DNA from: an uncultured Clostridia bacterium
Lineage (GTDB): Bacteria > Bacillota > Clostridia > TANB77 > CAG-508
Length of the DNA stretch: 64,000 bases
Assembly (NCBI GenBank): GCA_947632605.1
Contig: CANRPX010000001.1
Coordinates: forward strand, 52,535 to 116,534
Reading direction: 5' to 3'
Part shown: piece by piece, positions 47,296-57,600 of the stretch
Numbering within the stretch: the first letter of the stretch is position 1
Layout of the letters: every line of letters begins with the position of its first letter
Program-made: the position numbers and the translations under genes
The notes under the pieces: model-generated
The model's input: only the letters and a program-made list of their open reading frames with translations
Told to the model about the DNA's origin: nothing
The model's database searches: none

Positions 47296-47865
47296 ATGGA
47301 TATTTTAAAATCTATCGAACATGAACAATTAAAAAATAAAATACCAGATTTAAAAATTGGTAACACAGTTAAAGTTCATGTAAGAATTAAAGAAGGAAAC
47401 AAAGAAAGAATCCAAGTTTTCGAAGGAATTATAATAAAAAAACAAGGAGGAGGAGTAAATCAAACATTTACAGTAAGAAGAATTTCTTATGGTGTTGGTG
47501 TTGAAAAAACATTTTTAGTTCACTCTCCAATGATTGAAAAAGTAGAATTAGTTAGAGTAGGTAAAGCAAGAAGAGCTAAATTATATTACTTAAGAGATAG
47601 AGTAGGTAAAGCTGCTAAAACTAAAGAAAGAGTTGGTGCAAGAATTGAAGATAAAGAAATAGTTGTTAAAGAAGAAGTTGTACCAGGAGAATCTGAAGTA
47701 GAAGAAACAGTTACTGAGGAAGCTGTTGCAGAAGCAGTAGAAGCTGAAGCTAAAATAGAAGCAGAAAAAGCTGAAGAAGAAGCAAAAAAAGAAGTAAAAG
47801 AAGAAGCTAAAGAAGAACCAGCAAAAGAAGAAAAAACAGAAAAAGAAGATAAATCAGAAGAATAA
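47296..47865 (+). CDS. rplS: 50S ribosomal protein L19 with long acidic C-terminal extension
   Basis: [57 protein letters not shown], then about 70 aa Glu/Lys/Ala-rich tail. Confidence 0.96.
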   Translation: MDILKSIEHEQLKNKIPDLKIGNTVKVHVRIKEGNKERIQVFEGIIIKKQGGGVNQTFTVRRISYGVGVEKTFLVHSPMIEKVELVRVGKARRAKLYYLRDRVGKAAKTKERVGARIEDKEIVVKEEVVPGESEVEETVTEEAVAEAVEAEAKIEAEKAEEEAKKEVKEEAKEEPAKEEKTEKEDKSEE

Positions 47866-47925
47866 AAATAAGAAAGAAATTAGAATGTAAAGAATAAATT
47901 ATTAGTTATTTCGCTAAATTTACTC

Positions 47926-47954
47926 TTGACAAATAGTTTCAAATAAATTATAAT
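47926..47954 (+). promoter_or_regulatory. tRNA promoter
   Basis: TTGACA (47926) - 17 nt - TATAAT (47949-47954). Confidence 0.85.
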
Positions 47955-47977
47955 TTATACTTGTTAGAAGGAAAATT

Positions 47978-48051
<74 letters not shown>

Positions 48052-48093
48052 ACAGATAATTTATTATCTGTATAATCCTTCTAACAATTATAT

Positions 48094-48167
<74 letters not shown>

Positions 48168-48291
48168 ACAAGTAATTATACTTGTACCACTTAAATTAGT
48201 CATTGTGCTAAAGTTATTTTAGTATGATGGCTTTTTTAGTTTTTATTCATTGCAAAGAAAGAAAAAAATATGTATAATATAAATATATGAT

Positions 48292-48365
<74 letters not shown>

Positions 48366-48477
48366 CAAAAGGCATTTTAGCCTTTATTTTTTTGTTTCAA
48401 TGTGTCACTGTAAACCGCTAAAAATGGGCATTTTATAAAAATAAAAGAGACAGATTAAAACACTTTAAAACGAAAAA

Positions 48478-48528
48478 TTGTCAACAAAATTGTCAACAAT
48501 AAAAAACGTGTTGACAATTTGTTGACAA
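48478..48528. repeat. Paired inverted arm-type repeats (TTGTCAACA x2, TGTTGACAA x2)
   Basis: TTGTCAACA at 48478 and 48490; TGTTGACAA at 48509 and 48520. Confidence 0.85.
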
Positions 48529-48723
48529 AATGCCCATGTAATCTTACAGTATTAAGAGATACAAAGGTCAGTATTTTTAATGCTTTACATAAATAAGTTT
48601 AAAAGTGGAAATTTAGTGGTGAATTTTTTAAAAAAGTTTTGACATTAATCTATTAAAGTATTGATATATAAATAAAAAATGACATAGGGAAAAGCAGTAT
48701 TCAAAAAGAATACTGCTTAAATA

Positions 48724-49935
48724 TTATCTTGCTAAATCATTATTGTCTAATAATTCATAATTGGTTGTATTTAATTCTCTTGCTTTATTGAATATATCAT
48801 TATTTAAATAATATTCATGTAGTTTTTCCATTTCTTTTTCTTTGTATTTATTTAAAACAGAAGTATAAGTGTTTAATGTTATATTTATGTCAGTATGACC
48901 AAGTAATCTTTGAAGTGCAACAGCTCTCATACCAGATTCAATACAACGAGTACCATAGGTGTGTCTTAAAGTGTGTGTAGAAACTGGATGTGTAATATTA
49001 ACTTTTTTAGCAATACCTTTTAGTTGATTGTTAATAGTAGAGTGTAAAACTAGTTTTTGATTTGGTGTTAAAAATAACATGTTGTCTTTATTGTTTTTAG
49101 AAATTTCTAATTGTTCCATTATATAAGGTAATATAAAATCAGGTATTGGTAAATCTCTTTGCCCAGCAAAAGTTTTTGTAGTTTTTCCTACACATACTTT
49201 ATCGTTTTTATCAGTTGTTAATGTTCTTCGTACTTTTAGTATTTTTTTATTTAAATCAAAATCACTAGATTGTAAAGCAAGAGTTTCGCCAACACGAAGT
49301 CCCATATATAGTTGAATTAGAAATACATTTCTGTAAGGTACATCTTGAACATCAACATTTAGTAAATAATCAGTTAGTCTTTGTTGTTCATCAACTTCTA
49401 AAGCATTGCAAATTTTATCTTCCTTTTTACTTCTAGGTTTTATCGTTTCATACATAGGGTTTTCATGTATATAACCTTTATTTAGAGCATATTCAAAAGC
49501 ACTTTTAAATTGAAAATAACTTTTTTGAATTGATGAATTACTGTAATTTTCAGTTAATGAATTAAAATAATTTTGTAATTCATCTGTTGTTATTTCATTT
49601 ATGTTTTTATTTGCTAAATATGTCTTTTCGATAGTCCTTATAGTGTTCATACTTCTTGCATAAGCTCTATCGGTTATTAAATTAGAATCAACTTTTTTCT
49701 GCAATAACATTTTTATAAGTTTAATTAAAGGTATTCCATTGTTTTGAATAAATATAGAACTATTTTTTTGCAAGTTTATATCTTTTAAAAATTCTTTTGC
49801 CGATTCTTCTGTTGAAAATGATTTTCTTATTCTTTTGGGTTTAGCAGTATTTAAATCTTGTATAATATAAGAAGCTATCCAGTTTTTTCTATCTTTATTA
49901 TAAAAAACACTGCCTTGAGCTTGTTTATTTGCCAT
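48724..49935 (-). CDS. int: Tyrosine recombinase/integrase
   Basis: C-terminal HPVSTHTLRHTYGTRCIESGMRAVALQRLLGHTDINITLNTYTSV (HxxR...H..Y); start at 49935 after AGGAGGTGTG RBS. Confidence 0.95.
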   Translation of the reverse strand: MANKQAQGSVFYNKDRKNWIASYIIQDLNTAKPKRIRKSFSTEESAKEFLKDINLQKNSSIFIQNNGIPLIKLIKMLLQKKVDSNLITDRAYARSMNTIRTIEKTYLANKNINEITTDELQNYFNSLTENYSNSSIQKSYFQFKSAFEYALNKGYIHENPMYETIKPRSKKEDKICNALEVDEQQRLTDYLLNVDVQDVPYRNVFLIQLYMGLRVGETLALQSSDFDLNKKILKVRRTLTTDKNDKVCVGKTTKTFAGQRDLPIPDFILPYIMEQLEISKNNKDNMLFLTPNQKLVLHSTINNQLKGIAKKVNITHPVSTHTLRHTYGTRCIESGMRAVALQRLLGHTDINITLNTYTSVLNKYKEKEMEKLHEYYLNNDIFNKARELNTTNYELLDNNDLAR

Positions 49936-49946
49936 AAACACACCTC

Positions 49947-50222
49947 CTAAACTCGTCTTTGCATTTTCCAAATAGTGTAGGCAAGAAGTGTTATGTGCCA
50001 AGATTGACCTAGATTTACAGACGGAAAATCATTTCTTTTAAAAATTTTATAACTTGCATTTTTACCAATGTTTAAATCTTTTGCAACATCTTTTACTGTT
50101 AATGTAGCAAATGGATTTTCTAATTTATCTATAGCAACTTTTGCAAGAACTTCTTCAAATGAGATTTTTTCTTTAGTATCAATTAATTCTATTTCTAAAT
50201 TATCTTGTTTTAATTCTTTCAT
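49947..50222 (-). CDS. Small HTH DNA-binding protein, excisionase-like
   Basis: LTVKDVAKDLNIGKNASYKIFKRNDFPSVNLGQSWHI resembles Xis/HTH_17; adjacent to int. Confidence 0.75.
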   Translation of the reverse strand: MKELKQDNLEIELIDTKEKISFEEVLAKVAIDKLENPFATLTVKDVAKDLNIGKNASYKIFKRNDFPSVNLGQSWHITLLAYTIWKMQRRV

Positions 50223-51189
50223 CTTTATCTTTCTCCTTTATAATATAATCTTTTACTAATTTTTTAAGTCTGTTAAGTGGAAAATCAAATAGAATACTTA
50301 CATATTCAAAAGTTTTATTCAAATAGTGTTTTAATAAGTTATTAGTGTTTTTTATTTTTGAATATTCTTGTTTTAAATTATTGTAGTTATATTCTAAATT
50401 TTCTATTTTTTCTAAAGTAGTATCATTTATGACTTTAATTCTAGTATATTGTTTAGCTAGGGTATTGAATTTTTTGATAACTCTACGATAATCAGTTTGT
50501 AATTCATTAAAATTATTAGTGTTAATTTCTTGTTCATATTTTATTGATTTAGTTTCAAATTGTTGTACTTCATGATTAGTTATTACTTTTAACTGCTTTA
50601 TCGGAATATGTTCATTTTCGTCGTTTTTACCACGTTCTAAATTAAAACCAGACCTAGTCATATATTTGTAAAAATTATCTTGTAAATTTTTATAACTATT
50701 TTTTCCTTTCCAAAATTCAGAACAAGAAAGTTTATCTATTGAATTTCCATTTTTATCTTTAGTATGAACAACAGGGAGAAATACTAAATGCATGTGTGGT
50801 GTTGTTTCATCCATGTGGACTTTTGCAGATAAAATAAATTGCTCTCCTAAATTTTTGTAGTTTGCAACAAAAGTATAGGCAGTTTTAAAAAATCTTATTG
50901 TTTCATCAAAACCTATTTCTTCAAAAAAATCTTTATCAGAAGTAATGATATATTCACAAGCAATATTACTTGTCTTTTTAATTTGACCTTTTAATCGATA
51001 ATCATTTCTTAATTGATTAAATCTTTTTGAATATGGGGTAGTACAGGACTTAATTGAAAAATTGTATATACCTTTACTTTTATCAATGTCTTTGTTTGAA
51101 TAATTAGTATTTCTCCTTTCATTGTGTCTATAAGCTAAATTTAGAGTATTTAACTTATGCTTTGTGTTTCTAATTATTGCAAAACTCAT
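50200..51189 (-). CDS. MobV-family relaxase (Pre/Mob)
   Basis: MSFAIIRNTKHKL..., AKVHMDETTPHMHLVFLPVV catalytic His-triad motif, C-terminal coiled coil. Confidence 0.93.
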   Translation of the reverse strand: MSFAIIRNTKHKLNTLNLAYRHNERRNTNYSNKDIDKSKGIYNFSIKSCTTPYSKRFNQLRNDYRLKGQIKKTSNIACEYIITSDKDFFEEIGFDETIRFFKTAYTFVANYKNLGEQFILSAKVHMDETTPHMHLVFLPVVHTKDKNGNSIDKLSCSEFWKGKNSYKNLQDNFYKYMTRSGFNLERGKNDENEHIPIKQLKVITNHEVQQFETKSIKYEQEINTNNFNELQTDYRRVIKKFNTLAKQYTRIKVINDTTLEKIENLEYNYNNLKQEYSKIKNTNNLLKHYLNKTFEYVSILFDFPLNRLKKLVKDYIIKEKDKDERIKTR

Positions 51190-51313
51190 TTTGTCTCCTT
51201 TCTTAAAAATATAGAGACTTCGAAGTCATACTTTTGTATTGAGCACTCATGCTTACTAAATAACAGCACTAAAAAGAAAACAACATAAAAATTATTTTTT
51301 CTTCAGTGCTATA

Positions 51314-51395
51314 ACATACTAGAGGACTTTTAGGGAAAGTCCTCTGTATGATTAGGGGATACCCCTAATAACCCCCTAGAGTGTTTTAATTTGGA
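51314..51395. promoter_or_regulatory. Candidate oriT region (hairpin cluster upstream of relaxase)
   Basis: CATACtAGAGGACTTT-TAGGG-AAAGTCCTCTGTATG and ATTAGGGG-ATA-CCCCTAAT, followed by CCCCCTAGAGTGTTTTAATTTGG. Confidence 0.5.
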
Positions 51396-51524
51396 AAAGT
51401 TCTCTATAGCGAACTTTAATTTTTCTTTAGTATTGCTTATAAGCAATTTATATGAAGTAAGAGATTCTAGAAATCTCTTTTGGTTTACAAGTTAATGATA
51501 CCAGAAACAATTGATATACAGCGT

Positions 51525-51575
51525 ATTTATAAGAAAATTTTATAATTTATAAGAATTTATAAGAAAATATAAGAA
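51525..51575. repeat. Iteron-like tandem repeats ATTTATAAGAA
   Basis: ATTTATAAGAA at 51525, 51545, 51555 and variant AAATATAAGAA at 51565; 10-bp phasing. Confidence 0.7.
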
Positions 51576-51706
51576 AAATAAACAGATTTTCGCATTAAAA
51601 AACAGCAGTAAATATACTATTTCATCAATTTTTAAAAGTGTGTTTACGTAAGCATTACAAAATTCAATTTAATAATACTATTTTTATGTTAACTAGTTTA
51701 AAAATT

Positions 51707-51731
51707 AAAAACTGCACACAGTGCAGTTTTT
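51707..51731. terminator. Bidirectional terminator-like palindrome
   Basis: AAAAACTGCAC ACA GTGCAGTTTTT. Confidence 0.75.
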
Positions 51732-51843
51732 AATCGAAAGTATTGAGAAATATGGAAAATTAATTTTGAAATCTTTACATATAATAATTCGTTATTTTAG
51801 TATTTATTTCTGTTGCAAAAATCGACAAATAATAACAAAAATA

Positions 51844-51871
51844 TTGATTTATTATTATTTTATTATATAAT
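51844..51871 (+). promoter_or_regulatory. Promoter of cargo operon
   Basis: TTGATT (51844) - 16 nt - TATAAT (51866-51871). Confidence 0.55.
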
Positions 51872-51906
51872 GATTTTGACATAAAAGTAGCAATGAAAGG
51901 ATTAAT

Positions 51907-54624
51907 ATGAAAGATATTTATGAAAAAAATATTAAAGAATTAGAAAATATTTTATTGCAAGATAAGTTAATAGGTAATAGACTTTTACTGTATTATGATG
52001 ATAATGAATTTTTTAATTATGTTAATGAAAAAGCAGAAGATCTATTATTAAATTCAATAAATACACCTTTGAATGAAAAAAAGAATTATTATATAGTTAT
52101 TATATCATTGTCTTTTATATCACTAAAACTTTATGATGGTAGTCTATGGGAGCATGTTAGAAGTATCTATAAAAATCTTTATAGTAAGTATAGTGAGCAA
52201 AAGATTTATAGAAAAATACTAGATATTTTAAATTTATTTAGCAATGAAGATAAAAAAAGGTATATTAATTTTCCAATATCTAATGCAATAGTACCTGAAA
52301 AGTATTTAGATAAATATTTTGAATTTATGTTTGATATTTACAAAATAAATTTTCAAAAAAGTTTGCCTGATAATATTAATGAGGAATTAAAATTTGTTTT
52401 TGAAGGATTGACAGATAGTATTTCCGGAGAAAAAGATGATTTAGAGATTGCTGTAACCAATAAAACATATAAACTAATAAGAACAACACTTAATATTATA
52501 AAAAATAAAAAGAATATAGATTCACTAATTGAATTATCTTCAAATATTTTAAAATATATTGATTCATATTATTGGAATGATCCTACAGTTGATTATATAT
52601 CTACATCTTTTTATGAAGAAGCTTTAAAAAAATGGAAAGAGCAAAATAGTGAAGAAATTGATAAAATTAGAAATATAAATGACTTTGGTAATAAAGAAAA
52701 TAGATCTGCATGGAAGTTAAAATTTAAACTAATAGAGAATGAAATTTATTTATTTACACCTGTACATAGAATACCCAAAGACTATGATCCAACTGATATT
52801 AATATTTTTGTATATAACGGAGAAGAGCCATTGGCATTAGAAGAAAGACCTATTGTCGAAGAATCAATTGGTTATTATATTGTAAAACCTCAAAATGTAA
52901 AAATAGATAAACCAATTGGAAAACTAACATATGTTTTATCTGCTGGGAAAAATGAGATATATAATAGTAAAGATATTTTATATAGAAACTATATAGCATT
53001 TGACAATAAAGGAAATGAATTAAAAAATAACACAGAATATGAAGGAGATCTAATTATTGCAAGTGATGTGATTAATAATTCTGAAATTTATATTATAAAG
53101 AGAACTGAAGGATATATTTTAGGAGAACTAATTGCTAACATAGGTGATTGTGTTAAGATAAATAATAATTATTTGAACTTAAGTAAAAGAATAAAAAATC
53201 CTTTTATAGAAGGTAATCAATTAGAAAAAGTAATTGCTTTAAATGAAAATAAAAAAATAAAAGTGTTTAGAAATGTCGAAAATATACTATTTGATACAAA
53301 TGAACAATTAAGTAATATAATGATTGTTATTGATGGAAAAAGATATAGAATTGAAGATCTTAAGAATTATATAGAAAATAAAAATACTTATAATTTAGTT
53401 TCAGTAAATATAAGTGATCTAGAAGAAGGATATCATTTTATAAAAATAAAGAATATTAGTGATGAAAAAAATATAGCTCTATTTGAATTTATCGTAGATA
53501 AAAAATTTGATTTTGAATGTGAAAAGGTAGAAGATAAAAAATTTGTAATATTATTAGATTCTTCTTTTAGATTATATGATAATAAAAAAAATGAAATTTC
53601 AGAAGTGGTTATAGATATAAAGGAAGAGATAGAATCAAAAGTATTTTTTTATATAAATGAAAAAAAGTTTTTTTATATAATACCTTTATCAATTCCTCTT
53701 TATAAAATAGATGATACAAATTGGTGTGAAATTAACGAATTTATTTGGGGAAAAGATATAAAGTTTTATTCTAGACTTATGTTGAGAAATATAGATTTTG
53801 ACAAAATAATATTAGAAGACTTACAAAATAATGAATTAAAATGTTTAAATATAAGTGGAGAAGTTATTAATATAGATTTTTTAAGAAAATATATAGAAGA
53901 TTTTGATAGATTAAAATTAAAATTTTTAAAACAAGAAATAGAATTGGTAAGCATTGATATATTAAATGCGTGCGAATATGATAAAAATAATAGTTTTATC
54001 CAATATGATGAAGATAATAATATTTTGAAAATAAAGACTGTTTATATAGGAAAAGACAAAATGACATTGAAAATAATTAATACTCATACAAGTGAAATTG
54101 AATTTACTAAAGAATTAAAAGATAATATTACAGAAAATTTAATTGAAGGATTACATGCTTGTTGGGAATATAATATTATTTTTGAAAATATATCTTCTGA
54201 TTTATTTTCATTACCTAAACAAATATATAATGAGATAGTAACATTATATAATACTAATAATTTACAAAGAAAGTATTATAGTATTAACAAAGTTTATTAC
54301 GGCTATCCTATAGATAATTTAAAAGATTTTGAACTAAAAAATACATTTATATGGTTAAATAGTAAAATTGGTGATAAGAGATATGAAGCCGAGATATATC
54401 AAATGGGAAAGAATCATATTAGATTATATAAAACAAATATAAATCCTGTAATAATGGAAGTCATATCTAATCCAAAGGATAATACAATTGAAGCAATGAT
54501 TGTTGATAAGAACGATGATGGATTATTGCTAGATAAAGAAAAAAGAACTGTATATGATGGAAATAAAAATACTTTGAATGATATTTACATATATGAATTA
54601 TTATTAAATAGAAAGAAGAATTAA
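51907..54624 (+). CDS. 905-aa protein of unknown function; possible Druantia DruH-like partner of the helicase
   Basis: Helical N-terminus then beta-rich repeats; 2-nt gap to the downstream helicase gene; no motif recognised. Confidence 0.7.
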   Translation: MKDIYEKNIKELENILLQDKLIGNRLLLYYDDNEFFNYVNEKAEDLLLNSINTPLNEKKNYYIVIISLSFISLKLYDGSLWEHVRSIYKNLYSKYSEQKIYRKILDILNLFSNEDKKRYINFPISNAIVPEKYLDKYFEFMFDIYKINFQKSLPDNINEELKFVFEGLTDSISGEKDDLEIAVTNKTYKLIRTTLNIIKNKKNIDSLIELSSNILKYIDSYYWNDPTVDYISTSFYEEALKKWKEQNSEEIDKIRNINDFGNKENRSAWKLKFKLIENEIYLFTPVHRIPKDYDPTDINIFVYNGEEPLALEERPIVEESIGYYIVKPQNVKIDKPIGKLTYVLSAGKNEIYNSKDILYRNYIAFDNKGNELKNNTEYEGDLIIASDVINNSEIYIIKRTEGYILGELIANIGDCVKINNNYLNLSKRIKNPFIEGNQLEKVIALNENKKIKVFRNVENILFDTNEQLSNIMIVIDGKRYRIEDLKNYIENKNTYNLVSVNISDLEEGYHFIKIKNISDEKNIALFEFIVDKKFDFECEKVEDKKFVILLDSSFRLYDNKKNEISEVVIDIKEEIESKVFFYINEKKFFYIIPLSIPLYKIDDTNWCEINEFIWGKDIKFYSRLMLRNIDFDKIILEDLQNNELKCLNISGEVINIDFLRKYIEDFDRLKLKFLKQEIELVSIDILNACEYDKNNSFIQYDEDNNILKIKTVYIGKDKMTLKIINTHTSEIEFTKELKDNITENLIEGLHACWEYNIIFENISSDLFSLPKQIYNEIVTLYNTNNLQRKYYSINKVYYGYPIDNLKDFELKNTFIWLNSKIGDKRYEAEIYQMGKNHIRLYKTNINPVIMEVISNPKDNTIEAMIVDKNDDGLLLDKEKRTVYDGNKNTLNDIYIYELLLNRKKN

Positions 54625-54626
54625 TA

Positions 54627-57600
54627 ATGAAAAAAATGAATCCAATAGAACAATCAAGTTATATAGAAAATAAATTTAGAGAATATATTCAATCAACATT
54701 TCAAATTGAAGATGAAATATATGAAAGAGAATTTAAAGAGGAACTGAAAAAAGCAGAAATATGCAAAGGTCCATTTATAAGTACAACATTACCTTTTAAA
54801 AGAGGACACTCAATTAGAGAATTAATCGAGCAAGGCTTAATTAATAAAAATTTTTTGAAGTTATCTGATATTGATTTTGATAGAAAACTTTATTTACACC
54901 AAGAAAAAACTTTAGAGTTAATAGAAAAAGGGCATAATGCAGTAATAACAACAGGAACCGGTTCTGGAAAAACAGAAAGTTTTTTATATCCAATTTTGAA
55001 TCATATTTTGAAAGAAATTGATAATGGAAAAGGTGGAAGTGGCATCGTATCTTTATTTTTATATCCCATGAATGCACTAGTTAATGATCAAATCGATAGA
55101 GTGAGGAACATATTAAAAGAATATCCAGAGATTACTTTTGGCTTTTTTACAGGAGAAACAGAGGAAAAGGATGTCCCAAACTTAAGAGAGAGATTATCTG
55201 AAAAATATGGTATAAAAGTTCCTCAAAATGAAATCGTATCAAGGGAAGAAATAAGAAAAAACACTCCTAATTTGTTATTTACTAATTATTCTATGTTAGA
55301 ACACTTATTAATAAGACCTACTGATTTTAATATATTCAATGAGTCAAATATTAAAAGATGGCAATTTGTAGTTTTAGATGAAGCTCATACATATACAGGT
55401 GCATTAGGAATTGAATTGGCACTTCTATTAAGAAGAGTAAAAGGAATTGCCAAAAGGAATCCACAGTTTTTGTTAACAAGTGCTACTTTAGGTGATGAGA
55501 ATAAAGATATTGATAAAATAATAAATTTTGCTGAAAGTCTTACGACAAGCAAATTCGAAAAAGAGGATATTGTCTTCTCAAAAAGAGAAAAATTTTTTGC
55601 AGATTGTAGTTATAGAATTAATCCAGAAGAGTATTCTAAAATTGTTGATTCTATCAAAAAAAATGATTTAAAAACAGTTGTTAAAAATATAAATTGCAAT
55701 ATAGATATTAATCAACAAGATGATGAAATATTATTTGACTTATTAATAAATGATAAAAATGTACTTGAATTGTTTAATATTTTAAATTCAGGAAGTATAA
55801 AAACTTTTAAAGATGTATATTTTAAATTTTGTAATATAATAAATATTACAGAACAACAATTAGTAGATTTTATTTTTATTATTTCAAAAGCTAACAAAAA
55901 AGGAGCAACATTATTTGATTCAAAATATCATACTTTTATTAGAACTTTGGATGGAGCTTTTATTTCAATTGGTCAAAATAAAAAGATGAAATTGACAAAT
56001 TGTAAAACTATAGACGATATGGTTGCATTTGAAATAGGTCTTTGTAAATATTGTAATGAAATTTATATTATTGGTAAAAAATATCAGGATAAAAATGGTT
56101 TATGGCATTTACACCAAAATTCAGATGTTGATATTGATGAAAATTATGGAGATATAGAGGAAAATACTAAAGTTGATTATTTTTTATTAAAAAATAATGC
56201 CAAAGTTAATGATAAATATATAACAGAAGTCGAAGAAGAAGTAGTATGTAGTAAATGTGGAGTTATTTATAATAGTGCAGACTTAAATGCGAGAAGTTGT
56301 AAATGTGGAGAACAATATAAAGTAGAATTATTGAGAGTAAAAAATGATAAAGAAGTAAAAAATAATCTAACCACATGTCCTTGTTGTACTAGAAGTTCAA
56401 GAAACAGTATAGGTATTGTTTCAGGATTTCATTTAAGTAAAGATAGTGCTACAGCATTGTTATCTCAAATTTTATATGAAACTTTGGATTATAAAGAAAA
56501 TAAAAATAGTAATTTTAAAATTGTAACTGATTTTTGGAATTCCAATAATGATCAAACAAAAATAAAAAAAGATGATAAAAAAGTTAAGCAATTTATAGCT
56601 TTTTCGGATAGCAGACAACAAGCAAGTTTTTTTGCAACTTTTTACAATTATACTCATAAACGTTTTCTTAGAAAAAGAATTATGTGGGAAGAATTAAAAA
56701 ATAATGAACATGAGTCAATTTCATTTACTAATTTATTAAATAGAGTGAAAAATAATATATATGATAATAAATTATTTGGTGTGAAAGATGATATAGAAGA
56801 TGCTGAAAAAGAAGCTTGGATTACTTTGATGTCTGAATTACTTAATATAGATGGTAATTATACTGCTGAAGGACTAGGAATTTTTTATTTTAAATTAAAT
56901 CAAGAAGATATAAAAAGAAGGATAAAAGAATATGGATTAAGTGAAGCTTTAAATCAATTTTTAAATAAATATGATTTAAAAGAAAATGAATTTTTTAATA
57001 TGCTTCAAATAATTTGTCAAATTTTTAGAAATACAGCATCACTAAACTATAATGAATCTAATCTTGATATGAGCATTCGAAAAGAAGAATTTGGCTTTAG
57101 AAGATTTGATAATTTTGTCGTTGAAAAAAGAGCGGATTTAAAGGATGATAGTGATGAAAATCAGAAAAAAGGTGAAAACAGAACAAGCTTTCTTCCTGTT
57201 AAAGAAAATATAGTGACTAGAAATTCCAATTATGTTGAAAAAGTTTTAAAATGCTCTAAAGAAAAAAGAAATGAGTTTTTAAGTGATACATTTAAATTAT
57301 GTAAGACAGTATTATTTAAAGAAATTGAAGGAAATTATGAAAAATTATATCAAATAGAAGCAAAAAGATTTGAGATTGATAGTTATATAAAAAATAAATT
57401 TTATTTTTGCCCAAAATGTAAAAAAATTACACCATATAATGTAAGAAATGTATGTCCAACTAAAAAATGTGATGGAAAATTAGAAAAATGTAATTTAGAA
57501 GAACTTTTTAAAAATAATTATTATAGAAAAGAATACATGAATAAAACTATTGAGAATATTGTTGTTAAAGAGCACACTGCACAAATTGATAGAGATAAAG

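Noticed and set aside
51707-51731. Palindrome as an insertion-sequence terminal repeat
   Set aside because: No partner copy or transposase nearby; structure with flanking A/T runs fits a bidirectional terminator
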